Shown here piece after piece: positions 34,172 through 46,300 of a stretch of 59,358 nucleotides of DNA. The stretch comes from Trichoplax sp. H2 (taxonomy: Eukaryota; Placozoa; Uniplacotomia; Trichoplacea). The translations under genes were made by a program, and so were the position numbers. Location: NCBI GenBank assembly GCA_003344405.1, contig NOWV01000297.1, forward strand, positions 1-59,358. The letters run 5' to 3'. The notes under the pieces were generated by a model that saw only the letters and a program-made list of their open reading frames with translations, made no database searches and was not told the DNA's origin. The stretch's first letter is position 1; each line of letters begins with the position of its first letter.

Positions 34172-37097
34172 TCACTGATTCTCTTCTACGATATCATCGA
34201 TATGGATAGTATAATTGAGTTTGACACGATCAATCCCCATTGGATAATATTGTCCCATGGAAGGATCGAATAAATCACATTGACTATCATCATCCTAGCA
34301 AATATGAAAGTCTTTCGTAATGATGAACATCGTATGATATTTTAATCACTCTGTTGAAAAAGATATTGTCCATTCTATGTTATACTATCGATGCAGTCCT
34401 TAGCAACCCAGTGAAAATAATATCAGCTGTCGTTTGATATTATAATAACAAGAATTTAAAAGTTATAGAAATTCACTCTTAAAGGGTTAACTGGACTACT
34501 GCGGTTATGATCAAGAACTCTACGACAGTATCACTACCATATAAAAAGTCATGAACGACGTTGTAGTTTTCACTAAAAGAAATGGATACTATTCGACTTA
34601 AAATACTAAGTTATACAAGGAAATGGACAGCATTGCTAGGCATTCTTTCGTCAATGTGATGAAATAATTTCGAAAATATTGCTCTGATTGGATATCCTAC
34701 ATTGCGGGTGTATTTTCTGCCATAATCCGATATAATGGTCTGATACCCAAGTCAATACATACAGTACATCGATTGAAATGATATTTTCATATATTTAAAT
34801 TTATAGAAAAGTAAAAGTATATCCATTAATTATTCATTTATGAGTGGTTTAATATTGCGGCATCTTTTCAAATTATTATACCAATTGTATTGATTGCAAT
34901 TGTCTCCGTGGTAAAGAAAGCCATCAAAGCATGTTGCAGATGCCGAAATGTATTCACATGCAAATGATCGAAAAGATCAAAGGCTGTATGAAATATAGAT
35001 ATAAACAATCTGTCAATCATTTCCCATGAAAGCAATTTACATTTAATACTTTAAGGTATGGCTTAGCCGTTTAAAAATTCTTATTCATTTTCATTCATCG
35101 TCAAGATATTAATTGATGGTATACCGGCTTAGATTAAAGTTAGCAAACATCGTCGAGAAATAATGATTGCGATCGTAGCTGCAGGACATAAAAAATTAAT
35201 AACTGTCACGATCTCAAAAATAGCACTCGTCAATTTATCCATCGGTAATCAAATTTTTTTCCCATTACTTGAAGCAAGAAAAAAATAAGCTGATATTACG
35301 CATAAACTGTTCATAACTATTCGTCGATTATCAACAAGATCGAGAGTTATAACAGGAATAAAAAAATCTTCTCTCATCATACAGACTGTGGATCCATTAA
35401 ATAATAAAATGATAACACAATCGAAACTAAATACGAACGGTAACTGGCAGAAGCATTTAATTCCAGGGAAACTAAGCATTCTTTTCTACGTATAACAACA
35501 TCCCATAAACTAATTATGCTCGTACAAGATGCCGTATGTTGATACTAGATCGATGTGTATTCATGATGTGAATCATCATGATAAGTGTAGAATGGTAGAA
35601 TAGGGGATTACACTTAATTTTATGTAATCTGACACGCCAAAAGTATGAAATACGAACATTTAATTAAATAAATTAGATTCACGTAGTATGTACCAGTATG
35701 TCATGATTCATGTTTATTTGTTAAGCTATAGTCCTCCCTCAATTTAATATTCAACAGATTGACAGCGATAACTTGATGATGCACTACCCCAAAGTAAAAT
35801 CCCGTGACATCATCTTAATATTTAATAAAACAGTCAATATTGCTTGTAATTTATTACTTTCCCATTGCTTGAATACATCAATAGCGACGATTAAATACGT
35901 GCATAGCCCACATGCCAATATTTTTTACATCATTTTATTTTACAATGGACCAATCATTTGTAGTCTATTTCCAATAGCATATTTCTTATTTGTTTACTAG
36001 ATAGAATACAAATTGTGCTGGTTATGATTGTACCAGCGATCATCAAAGTTTCCATAATAATAACAGTAAACGTAAATAGAATGGCGAAATGCTATTACGA
36101 CCCAGTGGAAAATTAATTAATTTCTCTGGGATGAGTACTCTACTTTAATCGGCATCATTGGCCGATCCAATCATTTAATTTTGAATCGGCCCTTGGTACT
36201 TTTCTATCACACGTAGAAATTGCATTCTTTAGGAAATGATGGTATCTAATTTGCCTCCAGCCTAAGAACAAGAAAATAGTAATACGTATCTCACGAAAGC
36301 TATAAATAATTATTACAGTAAAAATACTTTAAATCTTGCCCTTTGGTATTGTTATTTCTATTGAAATGATTAGTCACTACATGAACCCTACGTATGATTA
36401 TGTACCAATCTGCCTAAGAAGGAAAACATTATTTCCGGCACTCTATAAAATTATCTTAATCATTATCTTGTCTTACTGGAGTGCTTCATTAAAAAAAAAA
36501 AAGATTCCATTCAGTTTTCTACAGTAATTTACTCGTACATTAAAAATTGGATGGCTAAATGGTAATATTAGTAATCAAAAATAAATTACTGTAATAACTT
36601 AATAGCAACTTGATTTCCCTCTTGTATGATACAAAGTTCCCATCATCAGGAAAATACAACAATAACTACACAATTTTTATTTTTAAAGAGTTATTTTTAT
36701 TTGGTATATCTGCAATACAGTGTACGGCCTCTACGTTTTTCATATCGTGACCATTAAAATTATTTACAACAATTGATCAAAGTGGCATAGAGAAGAAGTT
36801 AGTTTAAACTTTTTCATTTGTCGACTTGATCGTTCTCTATGGCAAAAAGAATTCTACAGAGATAAAATTAAAACAACTTATATCATTATGAGGTACCGGA
36901 TATGAAAATAGAACATCAGTACCATGATGATGCTAGACATTGCTGCAATGATACTTATAAATATAACTGCAAAGATAAAATGCGATGGAGTGTTAACAAC
37001 AACTGAAAATTCTAAATTATAGAATCGATTTTTCAATATCATCTTGTAGGCTGTTTATAGTCATACAAATCACGTTATCAGTGTAAATAAGGCCCAT
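34172..37097 (-). CDS. Multi-pass membrane protein, family not recognised (spliced, partial model)
   Basis: Minus-strand exon chain. Well supported: 37097-37067 (ATG, MGLIYTDNVI), 37002-36897 (membrane segment around HFIFAVIFISIIAAM), 36853-36826, 36413-36328 (ADWYIIIRRVHVV), 36254-36200, 36091-35998 (membrane segment FAILFTFTVIIMETLMIAG), 35813 onward (DVTGFYFGVV). Likely: 35178-35125 (YDRNHYFSTMFANF), 34983-34882 (FDLFDHLHVNTFRHL), ~34702-34630, ~34583-34511 (ENYNVVHDFLYGSD). Last exon 34294-34172 (CDLFDPSMGQYYPMGIDR ... IVEENQ, TGA). Phases agree through 36091-35998; the middle joins are unresolved and at least one exon around 35250-35480 is missing or frame-ambiguous. An in-frame TAG just before the ATG could instead be a splice acceptor, with an upstream exon at 37212-37148. 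At least two, probably more, membrane helices. I cannot assign a family. Confidence 0.55.
36160..36191. other. Inverted repeat in an intron of the membrane protein gene
   Basis: GGCCGATCCAA, ten-base loop, TTGAATCGGCC: 11-base arms with one mismatch. It falls in the intron between exons 36254-36200 and 36091-35998. It may be a remnant of a small transposon or a pre-mRNA hairpin. Confidence 0.6.
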
Positions 37098-37212
37098 CTA
37101 GATTACAACTATCATCATTACTTCCAATTAATATTATATGCTATTACCATCATGATGAAATAAAATTAATATTTTAAACATATCCTTAGTGGCTATAACT
37201 TTTACTTTGACA

Positions 37213-38526
37213 CTAAAAATGAACAAGTTAAAACTTGATATCAAGCTACAGTTAAAATATCTCCGTATGTCATAAGCGTGACAATATTATAAATCTTTAT
37301 CCTATTCTCTCTATAAATAAAACAGACAGAATATTTTATCCAGTGCAATCACAAATTTATAATCCAATCAATACTTTAAAATGGATGGAGTTCCAAAAGT
37401 TTATACAACATTTTTTTCAATGCAAAAACTTTCTCCATCGCCAACATGTCCTTCTACTAACCGTAGATTGATCATTTATAGAGTCAATACAATACATTTT
37501 GTTAACTTCTTATTACAGAAAAAGTACAGGAACGATTATGGAACCATCGCTTAGCTAGCTTCGGCTAAGCCAAAGATGGTTTTCTTGTTGCTTAATGTTA
37601 GCAAGATACGAAACAAAATCAATTTTCAATCATCCAAATGAGATTGAATGTAGAGTTAAGTTAGACGTAAACTATTAGGCTTAGAAATCAAAGCTTAGTA
37701 CGGCTAAAATGATGCATTTTTAAATGTGTCATTTTAATGCCTTTACCATCTATACAGATGGCCAACCAGTTTCATTGAGTTCAAAACAATACTTAGTAAT
37801 CAAGTCGAATATCAATTTGAAATATTGAACTTCACTACATCGGTACTGTCTCAAATAATACATGTTTACAAGCAGTCGCTTTCTAGAGAATAGTAGAATT
37901 GAGGATTGTATTTATCGTAAGTTATACTTATTATTACATTAATAAAATAAAATAGTCTAAGATTAAAATCGCTGTAGCCAATTTCGAATTTGAACGATAA
38001 GAAAAGAAAGAGTTGTGAAGAAGAGATACGAGAGAGTGAACGGCAGAGAAAAAAAGAAAAAAAGTCCGAAGCAAAGTATAACATTAGCAATAAGTTAAAT
38101 CAAAACAACAGCAAGATGGATGTTTGTATCATAACAATTCACTGTCGTTGCTTGTACTACCTATAGAGTAGTCTATTTTCTTTTTTTCTTTCACCTCATC
38201 GGATGAAGAGGATCAGATTGGGTTGTTTCAATCTTTTTATTTCTATTCTTCCTTGCCTCATTTTTTCATGGCTTCTTTTTTTTTTTAGCTGTGTCATTCT
38301 TTACGATCAACGTGTTTAATAAGAGAAAGCAATTTTTTTTTCTTCTTTTCATTTGAAAACAACTTGATCGCTATGGTTCAGGAAGAAAAAGAACATTAGA
38401 GTGCCAATCTTTTCTTTGAACTATGCAACCATGACAGTGTTGAATCGTTAGCCATGATAAAGAATTGTAAATTAAATTGTGTAGTGTATTCTTCTTCTTC
38501 ACCAACTAGTATTTATCGCCTTGAAG
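37213..38526. other. Spacer between membrane-protein gene and SoxE
   Basis: No gene seen. The right half (about 38000-38500) contains purine- and pyrimidine-rich runs and is expected to be the SoxE 3' untranslated region. The ORF at 37866-38090 overlaps these low-complexity runs and is not convincing. Confidence 0.45.
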
Positions 38527-39600
38527 TTAAATTGACTGGCTGTAAGCTTCACCAAAGTTAGCATACAATGAATTTCTGGTAAAGCTTTCCAAGTTATTGA
38601 CATGAGGTGAACACTTGACTGCAGATGGGATATTCATGTAAGTATGTTGCAATGATTGTTGTCGGCCATTTTGAAACGGCTGTTGATGATATCCACTACA
38701 ATTGATTGGATGATTATTAGCTTGCCACGCATCAACGCTCGTGATTGGCACTCCATTAATCAACTGGGCTTTGTTTGCAAATGTGTTATGTAAGCTAGCC
38801 GTAGTAGTAGCGGTGTGATGATTGCTGTCAACATATTCCCAATCCTCTTGATAGGACTGTTGTTTACTAGGTGGAAAGTATTGGTTGAGTTCACCAGGAT
38901 CGACATTACAACTAGTGAATTCATTCAATAAATCGCTAAATTCATTTTTTGACATATTGACCGAGTTGGCTTGACATGAAGGTAGCGATCGTTGCTGTTG
39001 TTGACTTGGTAATGGCTGTTCCGGCTGTTGTGGAGGAGAATGTTCGACAGAATCGGTACTAGCGCAACGCTTGATGGCGGTTGTTGGATAGAGAGTTGTG
39101 GTTTCATTGCGTAAAGCTTTAAAAATTTCACTGGCTGGTATTTCTTGTGGTTCATCATCACCACTGGAAACAGAACCAGCTCTTTTTTGTTTATTTTTAC
39201 GACGTGGTTGGTATTTGTAGTCGGGGTGATCCATTTTATGCTTGATCCTTAAACGTTCCGCTTCTTCGATAAAGGGTTGCTTCTGTTCATCGCCTAACAA
39301 TTTCCACAATTTGCCCAACGTTTTACTTAATTCAGCGTTGTGTAAGTTGGGATATTGTTCGGAGATTTTTTGACGAGCGGCTTGTGCCCATACCATAAAA
39401 GCATTCATGGGGCGTTTAATGTGTTGTCGACTACGTTGGCTAGTATGTAACTTGATCGACATAGGCACCGAACTCCAATCGTAATCTTGAAGGACGTAGG
39501 AGACGGCACTTTTAACTTTCTTGCTGATATTTTCATTGTTGACAGGATTGATATCCAAGCAAGGCTTGATGTTAACGTTGTGGACTTTAGTATTAGACAT
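38527..39600 (-). CDS. soxE: SoxE-group HMG-box transcription factor (Sox8/9/10-like)
   Basis: Single coding exon, 357 aa, first ATG at 39600 ([10 protein letters not shown]); the frame is open further up, but its first codon is TTG and the extension is not Sox-like. Residues ~28-49 ([19 protein letters not shown]) match the SoxE dimerisation domain. Residues ~60-137 are the HMG box: [55 protein letters not shown], with terminal basic nuclear localisation residues. Around 219-245, FSDLLNEF...[12 protein letters not shown] resembles the SoxE central transactivation (K2) motif that ends in LDQYLPP. Gln/Pro/Ser-rich linker at 186-212 and a Tyr/Ser/Gln-rich C-terminus. It binds the DNA minor groove at ACAAT/ATTGT sites, as a monomer or dimer, in the nucleus. 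Vertebrate SoxE genes are interrupted within the HMG box; this one is not. Confidence 0.93.
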   Translation of the reverse strand: MSNTKVHNVNIKPCLDINPVNNENISKKVKSAVSYVLQDYDWSSVPMSIKLHTSQRSRQHIKRPMNAFMVWAQAARQKISEQYPNLHNAELSKTLGKLWKLLGDEQKQPFIEEAERLRIKHKMDHPDYKYQPRRKNKQKRAGSVSSGDDEPQEIPASEIFKALRNETTTLYPTTAIKRCASTDSVEHSPPQQPEQPLPSQQQQRSLPSCQANSVNMSKNEFSDLLNEFTSCNVDPGELNQYFPPSKQQSYQEDWEYVDSNHHTATTTASLHNTFANKAQLINGVPITSVDAWQANNHPINCSGYHQQPFQNGRQQSLQHTYMNIPSAVKCSPHVNNLESFTRNSLYANFGEAYSQSI

Positions 39601-40320
39601 GATGAAAAAAACGATCGATCCGAAGAGAGAGAGAAGGAGGGAAAAAATGTAGGTTAGTCTTGATAGACGAGGATTTTTTTCTTGGCTTGAAAAATAGCCT
39701 TCCAAAGTAATTGATGGTTGAAGAAAAGGATTTTCGATCCGAATCGTACGGATAGATCCAAAATAGAAGAGGGGGGCAAAAAAATGGAGTGATCCACTAT
39801 AGGAAAAAAAAGAAAACTAACTCGAATCAACGTCCCAAATGTTGAGAAAAAGTTGTTCACACGATAGAATAGGATTTTTCTGCTCCCAGTAGCTAAGCAA
39901 GTAGACTAAGAGGAAAACAACGTTCAAGTTGGAAACAAGATCGCAAAAAAGGAAGAGGAAAAAACCGGCGTTTGAATTGTCAATTGGAAATAGAGTGCAG
40001 TAGAAACAGCAGACAAAGCTCAAATACGAGTGCACTTGGTACAAGTACGCCAATCTTGTGTTGTCAGATGAAATGGATTGCAATAAACTGAAGAAGAAAT
40101 TGGATGTTTGGCATTTATATAGAGATTGGGATTGTTTACGGCGCTAGGAATTATTATGATAAATTGTAATAGCCTACGCCTTGCTGATTGATTGAATTGA
40201 TTATTGGTTGATTTGAGAGTGACATTTGTCATCTTGGGGGTCGATGATGATTGGTAGAAAAGTTGTAAAAAACATGTTTTTTATCCATGGACATACACAA
40301 GACATGTCAAGCTGTCAATC
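39601..40320 (-). promoter_or_regulatory. Probable SoxE 5' UTR and promoter region
   Basis: Upstream of the SoxE ATG on its strand. Long purine/pyrimidine runs near 39610-39810 would give a structured or low-complexity leader. ORFs read here (39654-39860, 39817-40083, 40020-40232) are short, overlapping and without recognisable content. No clear TATA box. Sox-type ATTG/CAAT words cluster at 40130-40215. Confidence 0.35.
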
Positions 40321-43300
40321 AAACGCGGCATCCAAGACAAGTTAATTAAATTTTTAAATTGAAGGATGCAATATGTCACTTTTCTTCTGATGCTTGATCC
40401 AATCAATCTAAACAATACTACTCCAATTTATATTGTCATTTCTTCTGGTAACAATTGTTAACATGGCCAAGCATCATTGCTTATCTGTAGCTAATATTTC
40501 AAGTAAAAGAGGAATATAATCGCCGGCTGTATTCTGTCGGGGTGTGTAACTCGATTGAATGTAAATTGGCACGATACCCTTAATGATGGTAATAGGTGAA
40601 AATAAAGCCCATCCAAAGCGTGCAGTCATGACACTAGCGTAATTAATTGTACGAAGAGTTGGCTAGCCTAACAAACTACCATAACAATACAGGAAATGAA
40701 ACGATAAAATTATACACTCCATACAATAGGACAGTGGATCAAGTTAAATCAGATCTCAACATTATTTTGATGTCGGTAGTACAGTAGTGCCACTGTTCAA
40801 CTATTTAAAGGCAAGGAGGGATGTAAAAATAAAATAAGTAATCAATCAAAAAAAAAATTAAAATATGTAAAATAAATAATGTACTCAAAGACATGATCAT
40901 GATTATGTTAGAATAAGGGGGGGGGGGAGAAAAAAAAAAATTACTTTTATTTATTTGTATCATTACGGCTACTCACTAGGTAGGTAACCCTAGAAAATTA
41001 TACTGTTTATCTAGTAGAGTTCAATTAAATTCAGTCAATCAAAACTTTACTGTAATATGCTCAAGCTTTGACCTTATTGTATTGAATATAAGCCAGCGGT
41101 AGAGAGAGGCCAAATATTGTGGGGGAAAAAAAAAAGATGATGACTATCGTATCCATAGATATTTATTCTGATGGAATACAACATTTCCATCACGATCATC
41201 AACAGATTACAACGATAATGATATCTCTTTTAATGATACAACATCAGGCGATGTGAGTAGGCAATGAACGCTTCCTCTTCCGAACACTCCATGCAGTGTA
41301 ATTATTTTGCTAGAGTATTATTGAAATAGTATGCCTTGATTCATTCCATAGGCGTGTACGTAAAAACATCATTTCCCTGACTAAGGGATTTAACATGCGG
41401 TGACGGTCTAGTGTAGATCATTTTTTAAGGAGAACCAAATTGGCGTCAGAAATATTGACGTAGTTGAAACATCACGCTCTGGTGTCTATGCCAGACTAAC
41501 TACAGTCTAGTACATAAGAAGGGCTTCTACAATACAAGTATGTTGAATGATAGCAGTGAAGATGATAATATTCAAGTTGGACATGGGGTGTACATGATGA
41601 GTGTATTCTTTTCATACTTGGGGGTAAGCCCACAACTGATTACTATCAGGATGGGGATAATAATACTATTGGTTGTATGGAAAAACATGGAATATGCTGT
41701 CTTCATCGAAGAGAAAAATCAATAACGTCGACGAGAAAAAAAAGTATCATCATAATTGAAGGTTGCGTATGATACGTGAATAAATAAAGTAAATGGTGAA
41801 TAAAGTCAATAAGGTATTGAAAATACTGGCTACACTCGAATGATCAAAATAAGGGGGCAGTTCCACCTTCGTATTTGTTGTACCCACCATCCTGAACATT
41901 ACTCTACTCTACTACTATTGAGTGATGTTACACACATGCATAGCACACTATGTACACCAAAGCTTATAGATGCACACTCTATCGACATCCATTCCACAAC
42001 TGGAGCGATTACTCTCTATAAGATCGGTCAACATTGTTGCCGCCATGATTGTATCCAACCCCCTTGTTCCTACATAAAAGCCAATCGATTTGTGTATCTA
42101 CTGGACAAATAATAATATTGAAATAATACCGTATGGACTAGCACTCACCTCATGTTACCTATTGTCTTGACGGCCTTTTTCATACTATTGTTGCACTTAT
42201 TCTACGATACAATATACTAATTAAAATGCTTCTTTCATCTGCCGATCCCCATCAATATTATAGCCCATATTAAGTTGACGATACATCCAATATCGAAGGG
42301 ATAGTAAACAAATATTTTAAGGCTATTCTATCGGCTAGGGAATAATGATATCTAGATAATTGATCGGATAAACATATCCTCTAAATCATTACGTCTTAGC
42401 TAAGCTTGAAGCGCTGCTAATTAGTTCAGTCCGGAGGCATTCGGTAATATCCACTATCGAAATAATAGCCATGGCTAAAATTACATTGGCAAAATGAACT
42501 AATTAATCTATATTTAAAAGGATAATTTCTTGACCATCCATGCAATTTTCTACAGTTGTATATTTTCTATTGCTAGCCTCGGCTATGGACGCGTATACGT
42601 ATACAATAAAAAAAAACCCAAATGTCTGCTTAATTGTATATCATTGTATTGTTCCATGTTAAAATTGGATGCTTAACATTGAATTATTTTGTTTTCGTTA
42701 TAATCCGTCTGACATGAAACTTATTGAGAAATTAATGAATATATACATATATAATCTATTCAAATGCCGATCCCAGGACATACTCTCTCTCTGTTACCAA
42801 CTTCAATAATAATTGTTAATAACGACTCAGTTGAATACACGCCGCAATCTCTTCCTCATTTTCTATCTTGAATAAATAGTTATTTTTATCTGCTTACTGT
42901 AAAGCAATTTAATAGAATGACCTCAATTCTGCCATTCAATACTTAAGGTACTGTTAGTCCATGCGATACATTCGCCTTTTCCAAATTAAAATATAAAATT
43001 ACCAATATTGCAATGCGTCATCGCAACTATCTCGTCATACAATTTATCAATTCTCCTTTCATACGGCTTAATGAATCATCATTTAACGGCATCGATTATA
43101 ATGAATAAATCCAAAAGTGTTTATTCTAGATTAAAGAAATCATCTGTAGTTCAGTCTTTCCCTTTCAATAAAATAGGATCGATTCACAACAGAAACATTA
43201 GCTAAGTGACTAATTTACTATTAGCTATAACATAGAGAAACATACCTACTTTGATTAGACTCGATCCACGTAAAATAATATAAATAATGTTTTACTGCAA

Positions 43301-46300
43301 TCAGAATTTAGAATATCACCGGTATTCGAGTTTAAAGCCATTAGCGTGTGATACTCTATCACTATTTATTTTACTACTATCATCGATCATGAATGAGTTT
43401 ACTGAGTTACTATCTCAATACAATTGCAAAACACATTTTGCCAAGTTTTTATTATGCTTCCGTAAATTGTAGTTTTCAGAGTTAAGTCCCGTTAGCTAGT
43501 TTATTTTCATAGCTTAGATAATTCAAAGGATGCTTTCATGATTTTACTAATGATGTTGTGTAACACTTTGTTAAACCTAACGAATGAAATTTTTATGTCC
43601 ATCTAGCCATTTGCAAGAATGCGGCATTAATATGAGTAATGATTACACTTTGCAAAGCTGACTATGATAGACGTAATACAAGCAGCATGTGCAGTGCTAA
43701 AATACAATAAACAACTCATCGCTCTCAAACTAGTTAGACAGCTCTCTTTCTTTTATTGATACCAAAGTTATACAAAATGGTTAGTTGTAGTGTTTACAAT
43801 TCGATGAAGGAAAGTTGTATTCTTATTCTAGTTCAATTCGGTCCTGTTTTATAGCCATCTAAGTAATTCAATGATTGCTTTAGCGAGATAAAGCTAAATT
43901 TTCACTCTTGGTGAGTAAAGTTCTATTAAATAGGAAGACTATGATTAAGAAGTTCAATTATTGCTCAACTTTTAAGAACGTTTAATCGGATGGCATTTTA
44001 GATTCATATATATATACAGCATAAGAGTATATACAAGAAATGTATTTTAAGCAGCGTAAATGTCGTACAGCTACGTTTCGATAATTATTATAGTACGAAT
44101 GTGATGATAAAGGTTACGAAATGCAAATGAAAGTCTTGAATGGCATCGACAATGAAACTTTGTGTTATTACGCAAAGAGACTATTAACTAGAGACATATC
44201 TGTTAGCTTTACACCTATTTGACGATACCATTAAATTGTATCTGCTTACAGACCCATTAGGATTGTATAACGCATGAATGTTATCCTTACGACCAGCAGA
44301 CCAATTCGCTCATTTTGGATTACAGTATTATTTCTATCCATAACTTTATTAAGTCGATCATTGAACAGTACGCATTCTGTTTAAATTACTGATCACTTAG
44401 TTAGAACATCAATCATCGCAAGCATGTGCCAGAATTATCATCCGATGTAATAAAACATGAGTCTGTTATGAAGTACTTGTTTGTCTGTAGCTTAGTTGTA
44501 TAACATTATGCAAGTTGAATATCCTCTATTATCACTGCATACTCCCATAATGTTGCAGACGTATGGAATTTCATAAATATTTTACTATTCAAAACATGGC
44601 GATAAATAGAAAGTCTTGTTATGCACAGGAATGACGTCAAAACTCCAATGTTGAATGATATTTTATAGAAGACTATTTTCCTTGGCACACATCAACTCAC
44701 GCGATGCAAGCTAACAAGGATAGCTAAATGTTAACTGTTATTAACGCACTCTTTACCTTATTAATTCTATGGTCCCGCCTACAATCTTCGTTTATTACGT
44801 GCCTATCTTTGGGTAATAAATCTGCTAAAGAGAAATTCGAATTAAGTGTGTTTACATATAATTTACTGGGTTACTACCTTTCATGCTATAGGCGTTATCG
44901 CATATTGTATCAGATCCAGTAGAGAAATGAGTTTAAAATTCAGCCATTTTTGCATAACGATTAAGAAAAAGTAGATAAGGAGAGATTCTTTCTTGGTTAA
45001 ATGTACAAATTACAACTTAAATTCGTCATCAGTCATACTACAACGCCTTGACTGGATATTTCAAATCATACAAGAGCTCTAGTAGGCGAATATCTTGCTA
45101 GGCAGAATCGTAACACTTTTATGAAATTATCAATGCTTCCTGTAGATGGGCCTTCACATCATTCTAGATGTAGAAGGTATAAAGTTTACTCTCGCGTTGC
45201 ATCGTTAAATAAAGTAAACGATATCATAAAAAGAATCAACGTAGACCAAATAGAGTACCAATACATCTTCTACTGTAATCTATCCTATGACTTTTTATAT
45301 AAGATCGTATTTAACATTTCGTCTATTTTTCGTTATTCATGGTAAACATCAATGTTGTTTTTTCCAAATAATAACGTAAAAATGGGCCATAGACTGTGAC
45401 TCTAAATATTTGCTCATAGTCCTTGACATATTGTATGATAAGTATGAACTGATTAAAAAAAGCAGCTTTGCAAGCGAAGCAATGGAGTAACAAGGTCAGA
45501 ACATATCAAGACTATGTTGCAAAGCAAATTGTACCTATTTACCCAATTGAAAAGAAAATATGACTGTAGTATTATTGTAAACTCTTCTAGCATGCACTAG
45601 TGCTACCAAACATAAATTAATGACTCCCTTAGGATGGTAAAACAAATTAAAAATAATATAGTCTATAAAAAGATGGATCTTATGTTCTACATTGATTCTC
45701 TCACTCTATACATGATTTTAATAGTTTATGATGTCTATCGGAATTGAAAATAATTACTAAAGTAATATTTACTTAACAGAGTGACATCCTAGCGTCCTCA
45801 TTTAGGTGTAATTCCGCATAATTAGAATAATCAAAGTTACAGAAGCAAAGTACCGTATATTATATGATGTCGGCACAGCACTTGTTTCTATTTACAGCTT
45901 GGAAATTACTGAAATATCTATAGTAAATTGCCGGTGACTTCTGTTTATCTTAAGGACGGTATTTTTGAGTGTTATTCAAGACCAGTATAGAAAAATATGA
46001 TAAATAACTTCCTGTAATGAATGTAGTGCGAGTGATTATTGGCTTGGATTCTATCACATGAAGTAGTAGCAGCTAAAGGAGGATATTTATTAATATTCCA
46101 TTCATAAGGCATTAATAAGAATTATGACCCCGTTTTTGTGGTAATTTGTCTTCTAGGTTGTATCTGCTATACTGACTACAAAATTAGAATTTTTAAGAAC
46201 TCGATGCAATACTGTACTGTAATTAAGTATCATATTATATATTTGGGTGCTTATTGTGATCAACTGGTAGCCTTTTGTAATAATTCGTGGTATAATTATG

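Noticed and set aside
34846-34961. Plus-strand hydrophobic frame WFNIAASFQII... resembling a membrane helix
   Set aside because: It is the shadow of the minus-strand exon 34983-34882, which has proper borders and belongs to the minus-strand chain.
35773-36000. 75-codon plus-strand ORF with membrane-like end
   Set aside because: It opposes minus-strand exons 36091-35998 and 35813 onward, which join in phase; no plus-strand partners.
39601-39705. 35-codon N-terminal extension of SoxE
   Set aside because: It starts at TTG, is hydrophobic and unlike any Sox N-terminus; the first ATG is at 39600.
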